From assembly GCA_029268085.1 (NCBI GenBank), contig JAJUHD010000035.1, forward strand, positions 1-17,060: a stretch of DNA of 17,060 nucleotides, given 5' to 3'. This DNA comes from Bacillota bacterium. GTDB taxonomy: Bacteria > Bacillota > Clostridia > Oscillospirales > Oscillospiraceae. This document shows, in pieces, positions 1 through 7,183 of this stretch. Every line of letters starts with the position of its first letter. Position 1 is the stretch's first letter. The position numbers and the translations under genes are program-made. The notes under the pieces are model-generated. The model was not told where the DNA came from and ran no database searches. It saw nothing but the letters and a program-made list of their open reading frames with translations.

Positions 1-798
1 ATCGCCACTGCTGCGCCATCTCCGTCTCAGGCTGCGGAAAAAGGCGTACTGCTCATGGCAACTACGACAAGCACAGAGGATACCGGCTTGCTTGACTATC
101 TCGCCCCGTTATTTTTAGAGGATACCGGATGGAAGCTTCAATGGACAGCTGTAGGTACCGGTGAAGCCTTAAAACTGGGCGAAAATGGCGATGTTGATGT
201 TGTGTTTGTTCACGCAAAGTCGAGCGAGGAAGAATTTGTAAAAAACGGATATGGCGTTAAGCGTTATCCGGTTATGTACAATGATTTCATCGTTGTTGGC
301 CCTGACACGCCTTTAGCAAAAACACAGGATATTAAAGCTTTGTTTACTGAAATAAACAAACAGAACCTTACGTTTATATCAAGAGGCGACGATTCCGGAA
401 CGCACAAGGCTGAAAAGAAAATTTGGACGGCGCTTAATATAGACCCCAAAAGCAATGCTAACTACATCGAGTCCGGTCAGGGTATGGGAGCCACTATCAC
501 AATGGCTAATGAGAAAAAAGCCTATTGCTTAACGGACCGCGGAACTTGGCTCAAAATGAAAAATGACGCAACAGTATCAATAGACCTTGACATAATATGC
601 GAAGGCGACCCTATGCTGAAGAATCAATACGGTGTTATAGCTGTAAATCCTGAAAAATATCCGGACGTGAACAATGAGGCTGCCAGCGAATTTATAAGCT
701 GGATCTGTTCGGATAAGGTTCAGAAGCTGATCGGAGAATTCGGTGTTGAAAAATACGGTCAGGCTTTGTTTACTCCAAACGCCGGAACCGAGTCTTAA
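1..798 (+). CDS. tupA: TupA tungstate-binding protein of ABC transporter (5' end outside window)
   Basis: The frame is open from base 1, so the gene begins upstream; 265 residues are visible and the missing part would be the lipoprotein signal peptide and linker. The visible protein starts with an Ala/Pro/Ser-rich stretch typical of a linker after a lipidated cysteine. It then shows the TupA oxyanion-pocket segments: TTTST just after the first internal Met (base 55), AVGTGEALKLG, DVVFVHA, and RGDDSGTHK (bases 382-408). These fit the TupA/TupA-like family rather than ModA. The family binds tungstate (some members also molybdate) outside the membrane and delivers it to TupBC, which follow directly. 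A perfect hairpin sits just after the stop. I am confident of the family; the metal preference is inferred from family membership. Confidence 0.93.
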   Translation: MATAAPSPSQAAEKGVLLMATTTSTEDTGLLDYLAPLFLEDTGWKLQWTAVGTGEALKLGENGDVDVVFVHAKSSEEEFVKNGYGVKRYPVMYNDFIVVGPDTPLAKTQDIKALFTEINKQNLTFISRGDDSGTHKAEKKIWTALNIDPKSNANYIESGQGMGATITMANEKKAYCLTDRGTWLKMKNDATVSIDLDIICEGDPMLKNQYGVIAVNPEKYPDVNNEAASEFISWICSDKVQKLIGEFGVEKYGQALFTPNAGTES

Positions 799-814
799 AG
801 CATTTATTACATTC

Positions 815-847
815 AATAAGGGGATACCCGGTGAGTATCCCCTTATT
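815..847 (+). terminator. Perfect 13-bp hairpin between tupA and tupB
   Basis: AATAAGGGGATAC (815-827) pairs perfectly with GTATCCCCTTATT (835-847) around the 7-base loop CCGGTGA. The stem ends in T-rich sequence (843-851). It begins 16 bases after the tupA stop. The next gene in the same transport system follows at once, so it is best read as a partial terminator or 3'-end-stabilising hairpin that lets the binding protein outnumber the permease. The structure is directly visible; its activity is inferred. Confidence 0.7.
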
Positions 848-857
848 ATTTGAAACT

Positions 858-871
858 GTGGTGATTTGATG
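858..871 (+). promoter_or_regulatory. Strong SD plus ATG that opens only a 4-codon frame ahead of tupB
   Basis: GTGGTGAT (858-865) matches the anti-SD complement GAGGTGAT at 7 of 8 bases. It is correctly spaced from the ATG at 869-871. That ATG reads M-D-Y-F and then TAG (881-883). The long TupB frame is reached only if one T of the run 877-881 is skipped. This looks like the native tupB initiation site displaced by one base. Confidence 0.6.
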
Positions 872-887
872 GATTATTTTTAGTGAA

Positions 888-1559
888 TTGGCAGTAATAT
901 TTAAGGATGTCGGCATACTAAGCACTATCAGGGTCACGCTGATAATGGCGGTATCTTCAACGATGATTTCTTCTGCGCTGGGCATATTTTTTGCGCTGCT
1001 TTTAGAGCAATGTCGTTTTCCGGGCAAGAAAATCATAATAAGAATAAACCGAACATTGCTTGGCGTTCCGCCTGTGGTTGTGGGCTTGGCTGTTTATATG
1101 CTGCTGATGAGAAAAGGCCCCTTGGGCTCTTTATCTTTGCTTTTTACTATAAGAGGCATGATAATTGCTCAGTGTATTATTATTACGCCCATAATTACGA
1201 GTATCGTTTATACCTATGCGGTTAAAGCTGCTCCCGCGGTCAGAATATTTGCAGTTACCATGGGTGCGGATAAAGCACAGACCAGAATCCTGCTTATGAA
1301 AGAAATGAAAAACGAGATCTATTTTGCGATAGTAACCGGCTTTGGCCGTTCAATAAGCGAGGTGGGATCCGTTATGCTTGTCGGCGGAAACATCAAAGAC
1401 AGAACAAGAACTATGACCACGGCGATTTCAATGCTGAAAAGCGAGGGCATATTTACGGAAGGCTTGATTCTTGGAGTCCTGCTGCTTATTTTCGCATTTA
1501 TACTTCAGTGGGCGGCAGAGTGCTTTCAGAAAAGGGAAATTAACGATGAAAATTATTAA
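888..1559 (+). CDS. tupB: TupB tungstate ABC transporter permease (start region frameshifted or non-ATG)
   Basis: This is an integral membrane permease of the binding-protein-dependent type, forming the channel for tungstate delivered by TupA. It has several hydrophobic spans and, near residues 125-165, the EAA-type coupling loop (TMGADKAQTRILLMKEMKNE, then GFGRSISEVGSVMLVGGN), where the ATPase docks. The size (about 223-229 aa) suits TupB. The start is uncertain. TTG at 888 is the first usable start codon in frame and has no good SD. The SD and ATG at 858-871 are much better but read MDYF-stop. Removing one T from the T5 run at 877-881 would give MDYFSELAVIFKDV, a natural TupB N-terminus. 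The options are a TTG start, +1 slippage at TTT-TAG, or a sequencing error. The gene overlaps tupC by 14 bases. Confidence 0.88.
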   Translation: MAVIFKDVGILSTIRVTLIMAVSSTMISSALGIFFALLLEQCRFPGKKIIIRINRTLLGVPPVVVGLAVYMLLMRKGPLGSLSLLFTIRGMIIAQCIIITPIITSIVYTYAVKAAPAVRIFAVTMGADKAQTRILLMKEMKNEIYFAIVTGFGRSISEVGSVMLVGGNIKDRTRTMTTAISMLKSEGIFTEGLILGVLLLIFAFILQWAAECFQKREINDENY

Positions 1560-2226
1560 TCTCCAGAAAAGACTGGGAGCATTTAATCTTGATATTGAAA
1601 ATCTCGAGCTTGAAAGCGGCTGTATCCATGGTTTCATGGGCGATAACGGCAGCGGAAAAACCACTGCCGCTAAGCTCATTGCCGGCATTCTGAAGCCGGA
1701 CAAAGGTGAAATACAATATGGCGGACTGACTCCCAGAGATATTACAATGATATTACAGAAACCGTATATGCTCCACACAACTGTTTATGAGAATTTGATT
1801 TATCCGTTAAAAATCAGAAGGATTAAGCCTGACGATACAGAGATTGATAATTTACTCAAAGAATTTGAGCTCTTTGATAAGAAAAGGCAATACGCGAGAA
1901 CCCTATCAAGCGGAGAGCAGCAAAAGCTGGCTTTTCTAAGAGCGGTAATTTTCAAACCAAAGCTTGTGATCGTTGACGAAACACTTTCCAACCTGTCCGG
2001 CAAAAGCTTGGAATTGTCAGAAGATATAATTTTGAAATCTAAAAACATAACATGGATAATAGTCAGCCATCAGCCGAATATAATCAGTAATTTGTGCGAT
2101 AATATTCATTTTTTTTCGAACGGCAGAATTATTGAATCGGGAAAAAAGGAAAAAGTACTCTTTAATTCTGATGATCCGACCGTAAAGGCTTATATGAAAA
2201 AACAAGCGTTTGAAATAACGAGGTAG
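1546..2226 (+). CDS. tupC: TupC tungstate ABC transporter ATP-binding protein
   Basis: This cytoplasmic ATPase powers tungstate import. With the ATG at 1546 it is 226 aa. Visible motifs are Walker A GDNGSGKT (residues 32-39), Q-loop ILQKPYML, ABC signature LSSGEQQ (120-126), Walker B LVIVDE (D144, E145) and H-loop VSHQP (H175). The frame is open further upstream inside tupB. I chose 1546 because MKIINLQKRL is a normal ABC N-terminus, an AAAGGG SD lies 9 bases before it, and a 14-base overlap with tupB indicates translational coupling. The protein is compact, with only a short C-terminal tail, as usual for TupC. The moeA gene starts three bases after the stop, so metal import and metal insertion are likely co-transcribed. 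Confidence 0.94.
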   Translation: MKIINLQKRLGAFNLDIENLELESGCIHGFMGDNGSGKTTAAKLIAGILKPDKGEIQYGGLTPRDITMILQKPYMLHTTVYENLIYPLKIRRIKPDDTEIDNLLKEFELFDKKRQYARTLSSGEQQKLAFLRAVIFKPKLVIVDETLSNLSGKSLELSEDIILKSKNITWIIVSHQPNIISNLCDNIHFFSNGRIIESGKKEKVLFNSDDPTVKAYMKKQAFEITR

Positions 2227-2229
2227 TTT

Positions 2230-3456
2230 ATGAAATTGCTACAGACTGAAACTCTGCAATCCGCAAGAGAAAAGCTTCTTGAAGTTATGAAAGATATGAG
2301 GGAAATTGAAGCTGTTGGGCTGATAAATGCTGAAGGGCGGGTTCTGGCCCAAGACATCATCAGCAGCTGCGATATTCCTCATTTCAGGCGCTCAACGGTA
2401 GACGGATATGCTGTAATCAGCAAGGATACTCAGGGAGCGAGTGAAAGCATACCGGTCTTTTTAAAGATTGTCGAGGAAGTGAATATCGGCTTTGAAGCCA
2501 AATCAAGCCTTAAAAATGGACAATGCGCCTATGTGCCGACAGGGGGAATGGTCCCTGAAGGTGCGGACGCGGTTGTGATGGTAGAATACTGCGAGACTTT
2601 TGATCAAACCGGCATAGCTGTTTATGACAGCGTTTCAATGGGAAGAAACCTTATGAATATCGGCGAGGATATAAAAATCGGCGGTGTTTTATTAAAAAAG
2701 GGGACAAAGCTTCGCCCGCAGGAAATCGGAGCCCTTGCTTCGGCGGGCTATTCCAAGGTTCCGGTTTATAAGCCGCTGAAGCTTACAATAATTTCAACGG
2801 GAGACGAGCTTGTACCCACGGACAAGCTTCCCGGGCTGGGTCAGGTTCGGGACATAAATACGTATGCGCTTGAGTCGCTTGCAAAAAAACGCGGCTTTGA
2901 GATTATTTCGACATATGTTTTAAAGGACGAAGAAGAACTTCTGAAATCGGCTGTTTCGGAAGCGATGAAGAAAAGCGATATTGTGGCAGTCTCCGGCGGC
3001 AGCTCCCAAGGGAAAAAAGACATGACGGCCAGAATGCTGGATGAACTATCTCATCCGGGAGTTTTTGCTCATGGAATTTCGATAAAGCCCGGGAAGCCTA
3101 CTATTTTAGGTTTCGATGAAAAAAGCCGGACGGTACTGCTAGGGCTGCCGGGGCATCCGGTGGCGGCCATGCTCGTTTTTGAATTGCTGATGGTCTGGGC
3201 GAAAAACAGGCTTATTGGGCAGACTGATGAAAAATGTATATATGCAAATATGAAAACAAACGTAGGCAGCGCTGCCGGCAAAACCACCTGCCTGTCTGTT
3301 CGGCTTGTTGATAAGGAGGACGGCTATATTGCAGAACCGGTATTCGGGAAATCTGGAGTTATGTCAACCTTAACTACTGCAGACGGTTATACCTTGATTG
3401 ATATGAATAAGGAAGGCCTCCAGAAGGACGAGCTTGTGAAGGTCTGGCTGTTTTAG
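2230..3456 (+). CDS. moeA: MoeA molybdopterin Mo/W-transferase (single-domain-set form)
   Basis: MoeA inserts molybdate (or tungstate in W-specialised paralogues) into adenylylated molybdopterin, the last step to basic Moco/Tuco. The 408-aa length is typical. Domains in order: MoeA N-terminal region (about 1-170) with VDGYAV (D58) and GGMVPEGADAVVMVE; MoCF_biosynth domain (about 178-310) with STGDEL, GQVRDIN, SGGSSQGKKDMT, HGISIKPGKP and GLPGHPVAA; and a beta-barrel C-terminal domain (about 325-408). ATG 2230 follows an ACGAGG SD overlapping the tupC end. A second moeA follows 8 bases later, with its SD AGGAGG overlapping this gene's stop. Nothing looks truncated. Whether this copy handles Mo or W cannot be read from the sequence. 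Confidence 0.95.
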   Translation: MKLLQTETLQSAREKLLEVMKDMREIEAVGLINAEGRVLAQDIISSCDIPHFRRSTVDGYAVISKDTQGASESIPVFLKIVEEVNIGFEAKSSLKNGQCAYVPTGGMVPEGADAVVMVEYCETFDQTGIAVYDSVSMGRNLMNIGEDIKIGGVLLKKGTKLRPQEIGALASAGYSKVPVYKPLKLTIISTGDELVPTDKLPGLGQVRDINTYALESLAKKRGFEIISTYVLKDEEELLKSAVSEAMKKSDIVAVSGGSSQGKKDMTARMLDELSHPGVFAHGISIKPGKPTILGFDEKSRTVLLGLPGHPVAAMLVFELLMVWAKNRLIGQTDEKCIYANMKTNVGSAAGKTTCLSVRLVDKEDGYIAEPVFGKSGVMSTLTTADGYTLIDMNKEGLQKDELVKVWLF

Positions 3457-3464
3457 GAGGCATT

Positions 3465-5369
3465 ATGGGAGAAAGAAATCTGTATCTTAGCAATACGCCT
3501 GTTGAAGAGGCTGTTTCAATTTATACTGACGCGCTGAAGGATATAATAAAGGTTTCCTACGAAACGATACCTGTGACCGGAGCATTGAACCGGACCACAA
3601 AGTCCGCTGTATATGCAAAATACAGTTCTCCGATGTTCAATGCCGCGGCAATGGACGGAATCGCCGTGATTTCCGCTCATACCGATGGGGCTGCGGAAAC
3701 AAACCCTATCGACTTGGCAATCGGAGAGGATTATAAGATAGTTGATACCGGCGACCCGATTGATCCTCCGTTTGACGCAGTGATCATGGCGGAAGATCTG
3801 ATCGATCTCGGCAACGGAAAGGTAAGAATCATCGCTTCGGCGGCACCTTGGGAGCACATACGGCCCATCGGTGAAGATATTATTGCCGGAGAGATGATCC
3901 TGCCCAGCAATCACCTTATTCGTCCGATCGATATCGGAGTTTTGCTTTCTGCGGGGATACTGGATGTTGAAGTTATCAGGAAACCTACAGTTGCCATTTT
4001 CCCGACCGGAACTGAAATCATAGAACCTACAGAGACTCCGAAAGCAGGAGATATCATTGAGTCAAACTCTCGAATGTTTGAAAACATGGTTGCGGTTGAA
4101 GGCGGAGAAGCTCACCGCTTTCCCCCTGTTGAGGATAATTACAATAAAATAAAAGAGAAGGTTGAAGCGGCTTCCCAAGAATATGATATGGTGATTGTCA
4201 ACGCAGGGTCCAGTGCCGGAACGGAGGATTATACGGTTCACGTTTTGAGGGAACTGGGAACGGTGCTTGTTCACGGAGTGGCGATAAAGCCGGGCAAGCC
4301 GGTTATTCTTGCGATTGTAAACGGAAAACCGGTAATCGGACTGCCAGGATATCCGGTGTCGGCGTATATAGGGTTCAAAAACTTTGTCAGCCCCGTACTT
4401 GCCATGTATTTGAACAGAGAAGCCGAAAAAAAGGACACGATTGATGCAATTATATCAAGACGCATCGTATCCAGCCTTAAGCATAAAGAATACGTCCGAG
4501 TAAAAATCGGGCGTGTGGGAGAAAAAATTGTTGCGGCGCCTCTTGCGCGCGGCGCGGGGGCGGCGATGTCGCTTGTCCGAGCAGACGGTTTCTGCGTAAT
4601 CGAGCAAAGCAGCGAGGGTGTGGAATCAGGAGAGCTTGTTAAGGTTGAATTATACCGAAGTCTTGAGGAAATAGAGCATACGTTGGTATCTGTTGGAAGC
4701 CACGACCTTATTATGGACATAGTCTCAGACATGATGCCGAACATTTATAAAAATATGTATTTGTCAAGCACGCATGTCGGAAGTATGGGAGGACTTATGG
4801 CGTTAATGCGCGGTGAGGCACACATAGCTCCGATCCATTTGCTAGACGAGGAAACCGGAGAGTATAATATTTCCTATATAAAACGGATGTTTAAGGAAAA
4901 AATGGCTCTTATCCGAGGCGTAGGAAGAGTTCAAGGCTTTCTTGTAAAGAAAGGAAACCCTCTGGGAATCCGCTCTTTTGACGATATTAAAAAATGCCGC
5001 TATGTAAACCGTCAGCGGGGAGCCGGTACGAGGATACTATTTGATTACAAGCTAAAAGAGAACAACATGAATCCTGACGAAATAAACGGTTACGGCCTGG
5101 AAATGACGACTCATATGGCGGTTGCCGCTCTTGTGCAAAGTGAAAGTGCAGATGTCGGGATGGGCATTCAGTCCGCAGCTAAAGTAATGGGCTTGGATTT
5201 TATACCCGTTGGTCTGGAGCAGTATGATTTTGCCATACCTCAAAAATATCTGGAGCTTGATTATATCAAAGCTTTTATTTCAATACTGAAAAGCGATGCT
5301 TTTAAAGAAAAGCTCGAGGAGCTTGGCGGTTATACGCATGATAACATCGGGGATGTTATCTGTTTATAA
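3465..5369 (+). CDS. moeA: MoeA fused to a C-terminal PBP-like (periplasmic-binding-protein-type) domain
   Basis: The protein has 634 aa, about 230 more than MoeA alone. Residues 1 to about 400 are a complete MoeA: MDG at 63-65, VIMAEDLI, RPIGEDIIAGE, FPTGTEI, NAGSSAGTEDYTV, HGVAIKPGKP and GLPGYPVSA. From about residue 405 comes a PBP_like domain (the COG1910 type): VGSHDLIMDIVSDMM, then LSSTHVGSMGGLMAL, NRQRGAGTR and SADVGMGIQSAA. This fusion is known in Clostridia and archaea. The second domain has no signal peptide, so it acts in the cytosol, perhaps as an oxyanion or ligand sensor or metal-loading module; its ligand is unproven. SD AGGAGG (3455-3460) fixes the ATG start. A 9-bp hairpin covers the 3' end of the gene. 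Confidence 0.93.
   Translation: MGERNLYLSNTPVEEAVSIYTDALKDIIKVSYETIPVTGALNRTTKSAVYAKYSSPMFNAAAMDGIAVISAHTDGAAETNPIDLAIGEDYKIVDTGDPIDPPFDAVIMAEDLIDLGNGKVRIIASAAPWEHIRPIGEDIIAGEMILPSNHLIRPIDIGVLLSAGILDVEVIRKPTVAIFPTGTEIIEPTETPKAGDIIESNSRMFENMVAVEGGEAHRFPPVEDNYNKIKEKVEAASQEYDMVIVNAGSSAGTEDYTVHVLRELGTVLVHGVAIKPGKPVILAIVNGKPVIGLPGYPVSAYIGFKNFVSPVLAMYLNREAEKKDTIDAIISRRIVSSLKHKEYVRVKIGRVGEKIVAAPLARGAGAAMSLVRADGFCVIEQSSEGVESGELVKVELYRSLEEIEHTLVSVGSHDLIMDIVSDMMPNIYKNMYLSSTHVGSMGGLMALMRGEAHIAPIHLLDEETGEYNISYIKRMFKEKMALIRGVGRVQGFLVKKGNPLGIRSFDDIKKCRYVNRQRGAGTRILFDYKLKENNMNPDEINGYGLEMTTHMAVAALVQSESADVGMGIQSAAKVMGLDFIPVGLEQYDFAIPQKYLELDYIKAFISILKSDAFKEKLEELGGYTHDNIGDVICL
5340..5360 (+). terminator. 9-bp hairpin at the end of the PBP-fused moeA
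   Basis: GATAACATC (5340-5348) pairs perfectly with GATGTTATC (5352-5360) around a GGG loop, followed by TGTTTAT. It lies inside the last codons of the gene, ending seven bases before its stop codon. The T-tract is poor, so it may be an inefficient terminator or only a 3'-end stabiliser. It fits an operon boundary because a leader with its own promoter-like boxes follows. Confidence 0.4.
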
Positions 5370-5390
5370 AGTTACTATGAGACTGAGAAA

Positions 5391-5420
5391 TTGATTAACG
5401 GCATGTAAATGCGCATTAAT
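5391..5420 (+). promoter_or_regulatory. Candidate sigma-A-type promoter for the moaA leader
   Basis: TTGATT (5391-5396) and ATTAAT (5415-5420) match the -35 and -10 consensus at 4 of 6 each, with an 18-base spacer. Transcription would begin near 5427, just before the first stem of the structured leader at 5432. The boxes are weak and the call rests mostly on position. Confidence 0.3.
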
Positions 5421-5431
5421 CTCGCATTCCA

Positions 5432-5519
5432 CACGACGGTGCAATATTGCCATGAAAAACTTACAATATTACCTTATGGAAACACATAAGGAGCTTTGGC
5501 CGGCACCGTTTCCATCGTG
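5432..5519 (+). ncRNA. Moco/Tuco riboswitch aptamer candidate upstream of moaA
   Basis: Nested and multi-branched pairing is visible by eye. Outer stem: CACGA 5432-5436 with TCGTG 5515-5519. Second stem: CGGTGC 5437-5442 with GCACCG 5503-5508, leaving the bulge TTTCCA. Branch hairpin 1: AATATTG 5443-5449 with CAATATT 5464-5470. Branch hairpin 2: CCTTATG 5472-5478 with CATAAGG 5485-5491; it can also be drawn with a GAAA tetraloop (5479-5482) closed by G5478-C5483. The unpaired AGCTTTGGCCG that follows resembles, from memory, the conserved junction of the Moco RNA motif, as does the GNRA-capped arm. The location, directly ahead of moaA, is a classic Moco-RNA position. The ligand and whether it is a Moco or Tuco type are inferred. 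Confidence 0.82.
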
Positions 5520-5693
5520 CCTTAGGTTATTTTTCTATTACGCAAATTGGCTGGCTTTTAGGGAGATTAAGTATTTACGACAAAAAAACGGCACATTAAT
5601 TGAAGATTTCTGTTAGTATTTTAGTGTAATGAGTATTATAGTTGAATCAGAGATGCAGAACAGGTAATTCTAGTGGGATGGCGACATATTGCA
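5520..5693 (+). other. Rest of the moaA leader, possible expression platform
   Basis: About 170 bases without a gene. GCTGGCT (5550-5556) followed by TTTA can pair with GGCCGGC (5498-5504) of the aptamer, with two G-U pairs. A shorter hairpin, GGCAC 5502-5506 with GTGCC 5517-5521, also excludes the aptamer's closing stems. Either could be an alternative fold. No second clear promoter and no coding signal were found. Its end, TGGGATGG (5674-5681), lies upstream of the moaA ATG and may serve as a weak SD. Confidence 0.35.
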
Positions 5694-6668
5694 ATGAAAG
5701 ATACATTTAACAGGAAAATTGAATATGTGCGTATTTCTGTGACAGACAGATGCGACCTTCGGTGTCAATATTGTATGCCCGAGAACGGGGTCAAATCCAT
5801 TCCCCATAATGATATACTCTCTTACGAGGAAATTCTGCGGATAGCAAGGTGCATTGCTCATCTGGGTGTCAGCCGCATCAAGATAACCGGAGGGGAGCCG
5901 CTGGTTCGCCTTGGAGTGACCGGCTTTATCGGAGAGATCAAAAAGCTTGAGGGAATCGAGCAGGTGACCCTTACGACGAACGCTACGCAGCTTGCCGATT
6001 ACATCGATAAGCTGGCTGAGCTGAAAATCGACGGCATAAACATCAGCATGGACACTTTGAACCCTGAGCTTTACAAAAAAATAACCGGAAGGGACTCGTT
6101 TTATAAGGCTTTCGAAGGATTCAAAAAAGCGCTCGAATATCCGGATATCAAGCTAAAGATCAACTGTGTGCCTATGGAGATACCGGAGCAAAACCTTCCG
6201 GAAATCGCCGGACTTGCCGAGGATTACCCTGTCCATGTCAGATTCATCGAAATGATGCCGATCGGTTTGGGCAGGAATTTCCCCTTTAAGAGCGAAATGG
6301 ACACTATGAAGGAGATAGAACGGGCCTATGGACCGCTTATACCCTATAATGGGGTGCTTGGCAACGGGCCTTCCAGATATTACAGTATATCCGGATTTAA
6401 AGGCAAAATCGGCTTTATAAGCGCGATGAGCCATAAGTTCTGCGATTTCTGCAACAGAGTCAGGCTAACTGCCGACGGCAGGCTGAAGACATGTTTGCAG
6501 TATGAAGTGGGGGTAAATCTCAAGGAAGCAATGAGAAACGGCGCATCCGACGAGGAGCTTGAAGCCCTGGTTCTGATGGCGCTTGAGAGTAAGCCGAAGG
6601 AGCACCGTTTTGAAGAAGCTTTAGTTGAGGGAAGAGAAACCAGATCAATGTTTCAAATCGGCGGTTGA
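5694..6668 (+). CDS. moaA: MoaA GTP 3',8-cyclase (radical SAM, first step of molybdopterin synthesis)
   Basis: With MoaC, MoaA converts GTP towards cyclic pyranopterin monophosphate. The radical-SAM cysteines C20, C24 and C27 lie in DRCDLRCQYC. The second cluster, which binds the substrate, uses C250, C253 and C267 (CDFCNRVRLTADGRLKTC). The activity-important C-terminal Gly-Gly is present (FQIGG). The 324-aa length is typical. The frame also allows a GTG at 5673, but the ATG at 5694 gives the usual MoaA beginning (MKDTFNRKIEYVRIS) and is preferred; its SD is weak. No moaC, moaD or moaE is in the window, so these must be elsewhere. The gene follows a Moco-riboswitch-like leader and starts a compact five-gene run. 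Confidence 0.96.
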   Translation: MKDTFNRKIEYVRISVTDRCDLRCQYCMPENGVKSIPHNDILSYEEILRIARCIAHLGVSRIKITGGEPLVRLGVTGFIGEIKKLEGIEQVTLTTNATQLADYIDKLAELKIDGINISMDTLNPELYKKITGRDSFYKAFEGFKKALEYPDIKLKINCVPMEIPEQNLPEIAGLAEDYPVHVRFIEMMPIGLGRNFPFKSEMDTMKEIERAYGPLIPYNGVLGNGPSRYYSISGFKGKIGFISAMSHKFCDFCNRVRLTADGRLKTCLQYEVGVNLKEAMRNGASDEELEALVLMALESKPKEHRFEEALVEGRETRSMFQIGG

Positions 6669-6679
6669 GGTGAACATTT

Positions 6680-7171
6680 ATGAAAAGAGCGGCAATAATT
6701 ACATCCAGCGATTCAGGTTACCGCGGCGAAAGGGAAGACCTGAGCGGGCCGGTAATTCGGGAAATCCTTGAGGCCAACGGTTACAGCGTCGTATCCGCTA
6801 TACTCCTGCCTGATGACCGGCAGATGCTGAGCGATGCGATGGCGGAAATCGCCGATCAGAACAAAGCGGAGCTGATCGTCACGACCGGCGGAACGGGCTT
6901 TTCGCCCAGAGACTGTATGCCGGAAGCGACCAAGGCTGTTACGGAAAGAGATGTTCCCGGTATACCGGAAGCCATGAGGGCTTACAGCGCGCAGTTCACG
7001 AAACGGGCGATGCTGAGCCGCGCCGCAGCGGGAATCCGCAAACGGACGCTGATCGTAAATCTTCCCGGAAGTCCCAAAGCGGTAAGGGAGTGCTTGGAGT
7101 TTATCATCTCTGAACTGGAGCACGGAATCGAAATTCTGACAGGCGAGGCGTCAAACTGCGCCAGAAAGTAG
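6680..7171 (+). CDS. MogA/MoaB-family molybdopterin adenylyltransferase
   Basis: The 163-aa protein is a single MoCF_biosynth domain, which adenylylates molybdopterin before MoeA loads the metal. Visible signatures are ITSSDSGYRGEREDLSG, the nucleotide/pterin loop VTTGGTGFSPRD (G70-G73, D78), PGIPEAMR, and LSRAAAGI followed by LIVNLPGSPKAV. MogA and MoaB are hard to separate by eye; in organisms with MoeA but no Cnx1-type fusion this single-domain protein does the adenylylation. SD GAGGTG (6667-6672) overlaps the moaA stop and fixes the ATG. The next gene, a MOSC-domain protein, lies 12 bases on; these two are often adjacent or fused in Clostridia. Confidence 0.93.
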   Translation: MKRAAIITSSDSGYRGEREDLSGPVIREILEANGYSVVSAILLPDDRQMLSDAMAEIADQNKAELIVTTGGTGFSPRDCMPEATKAVTERDVPGIPEAMRAYSAQFTKRAMLSRAAAGIRKRTLIVNLPGSPKAVRECLEFIISELEHGIEILTGEASNCARK

Positions 7172-7183
7172 AAGGGAAAGCGT

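Noticed and set aside
1471..1545. Upstream extension of tupC to an ATG at 1471
   Set aside because: It lies inside tupB, has no SD, and gives a Cys/Ser/His-rich leader unlike any ABC ATPase; the ATG at 1546 fits the family.
5673..5693. GTG start for moaA adding seven residues
   Set aside because: The ATG at 5694 gives the usual MoaA N-terminus; the GTG has no better SD.
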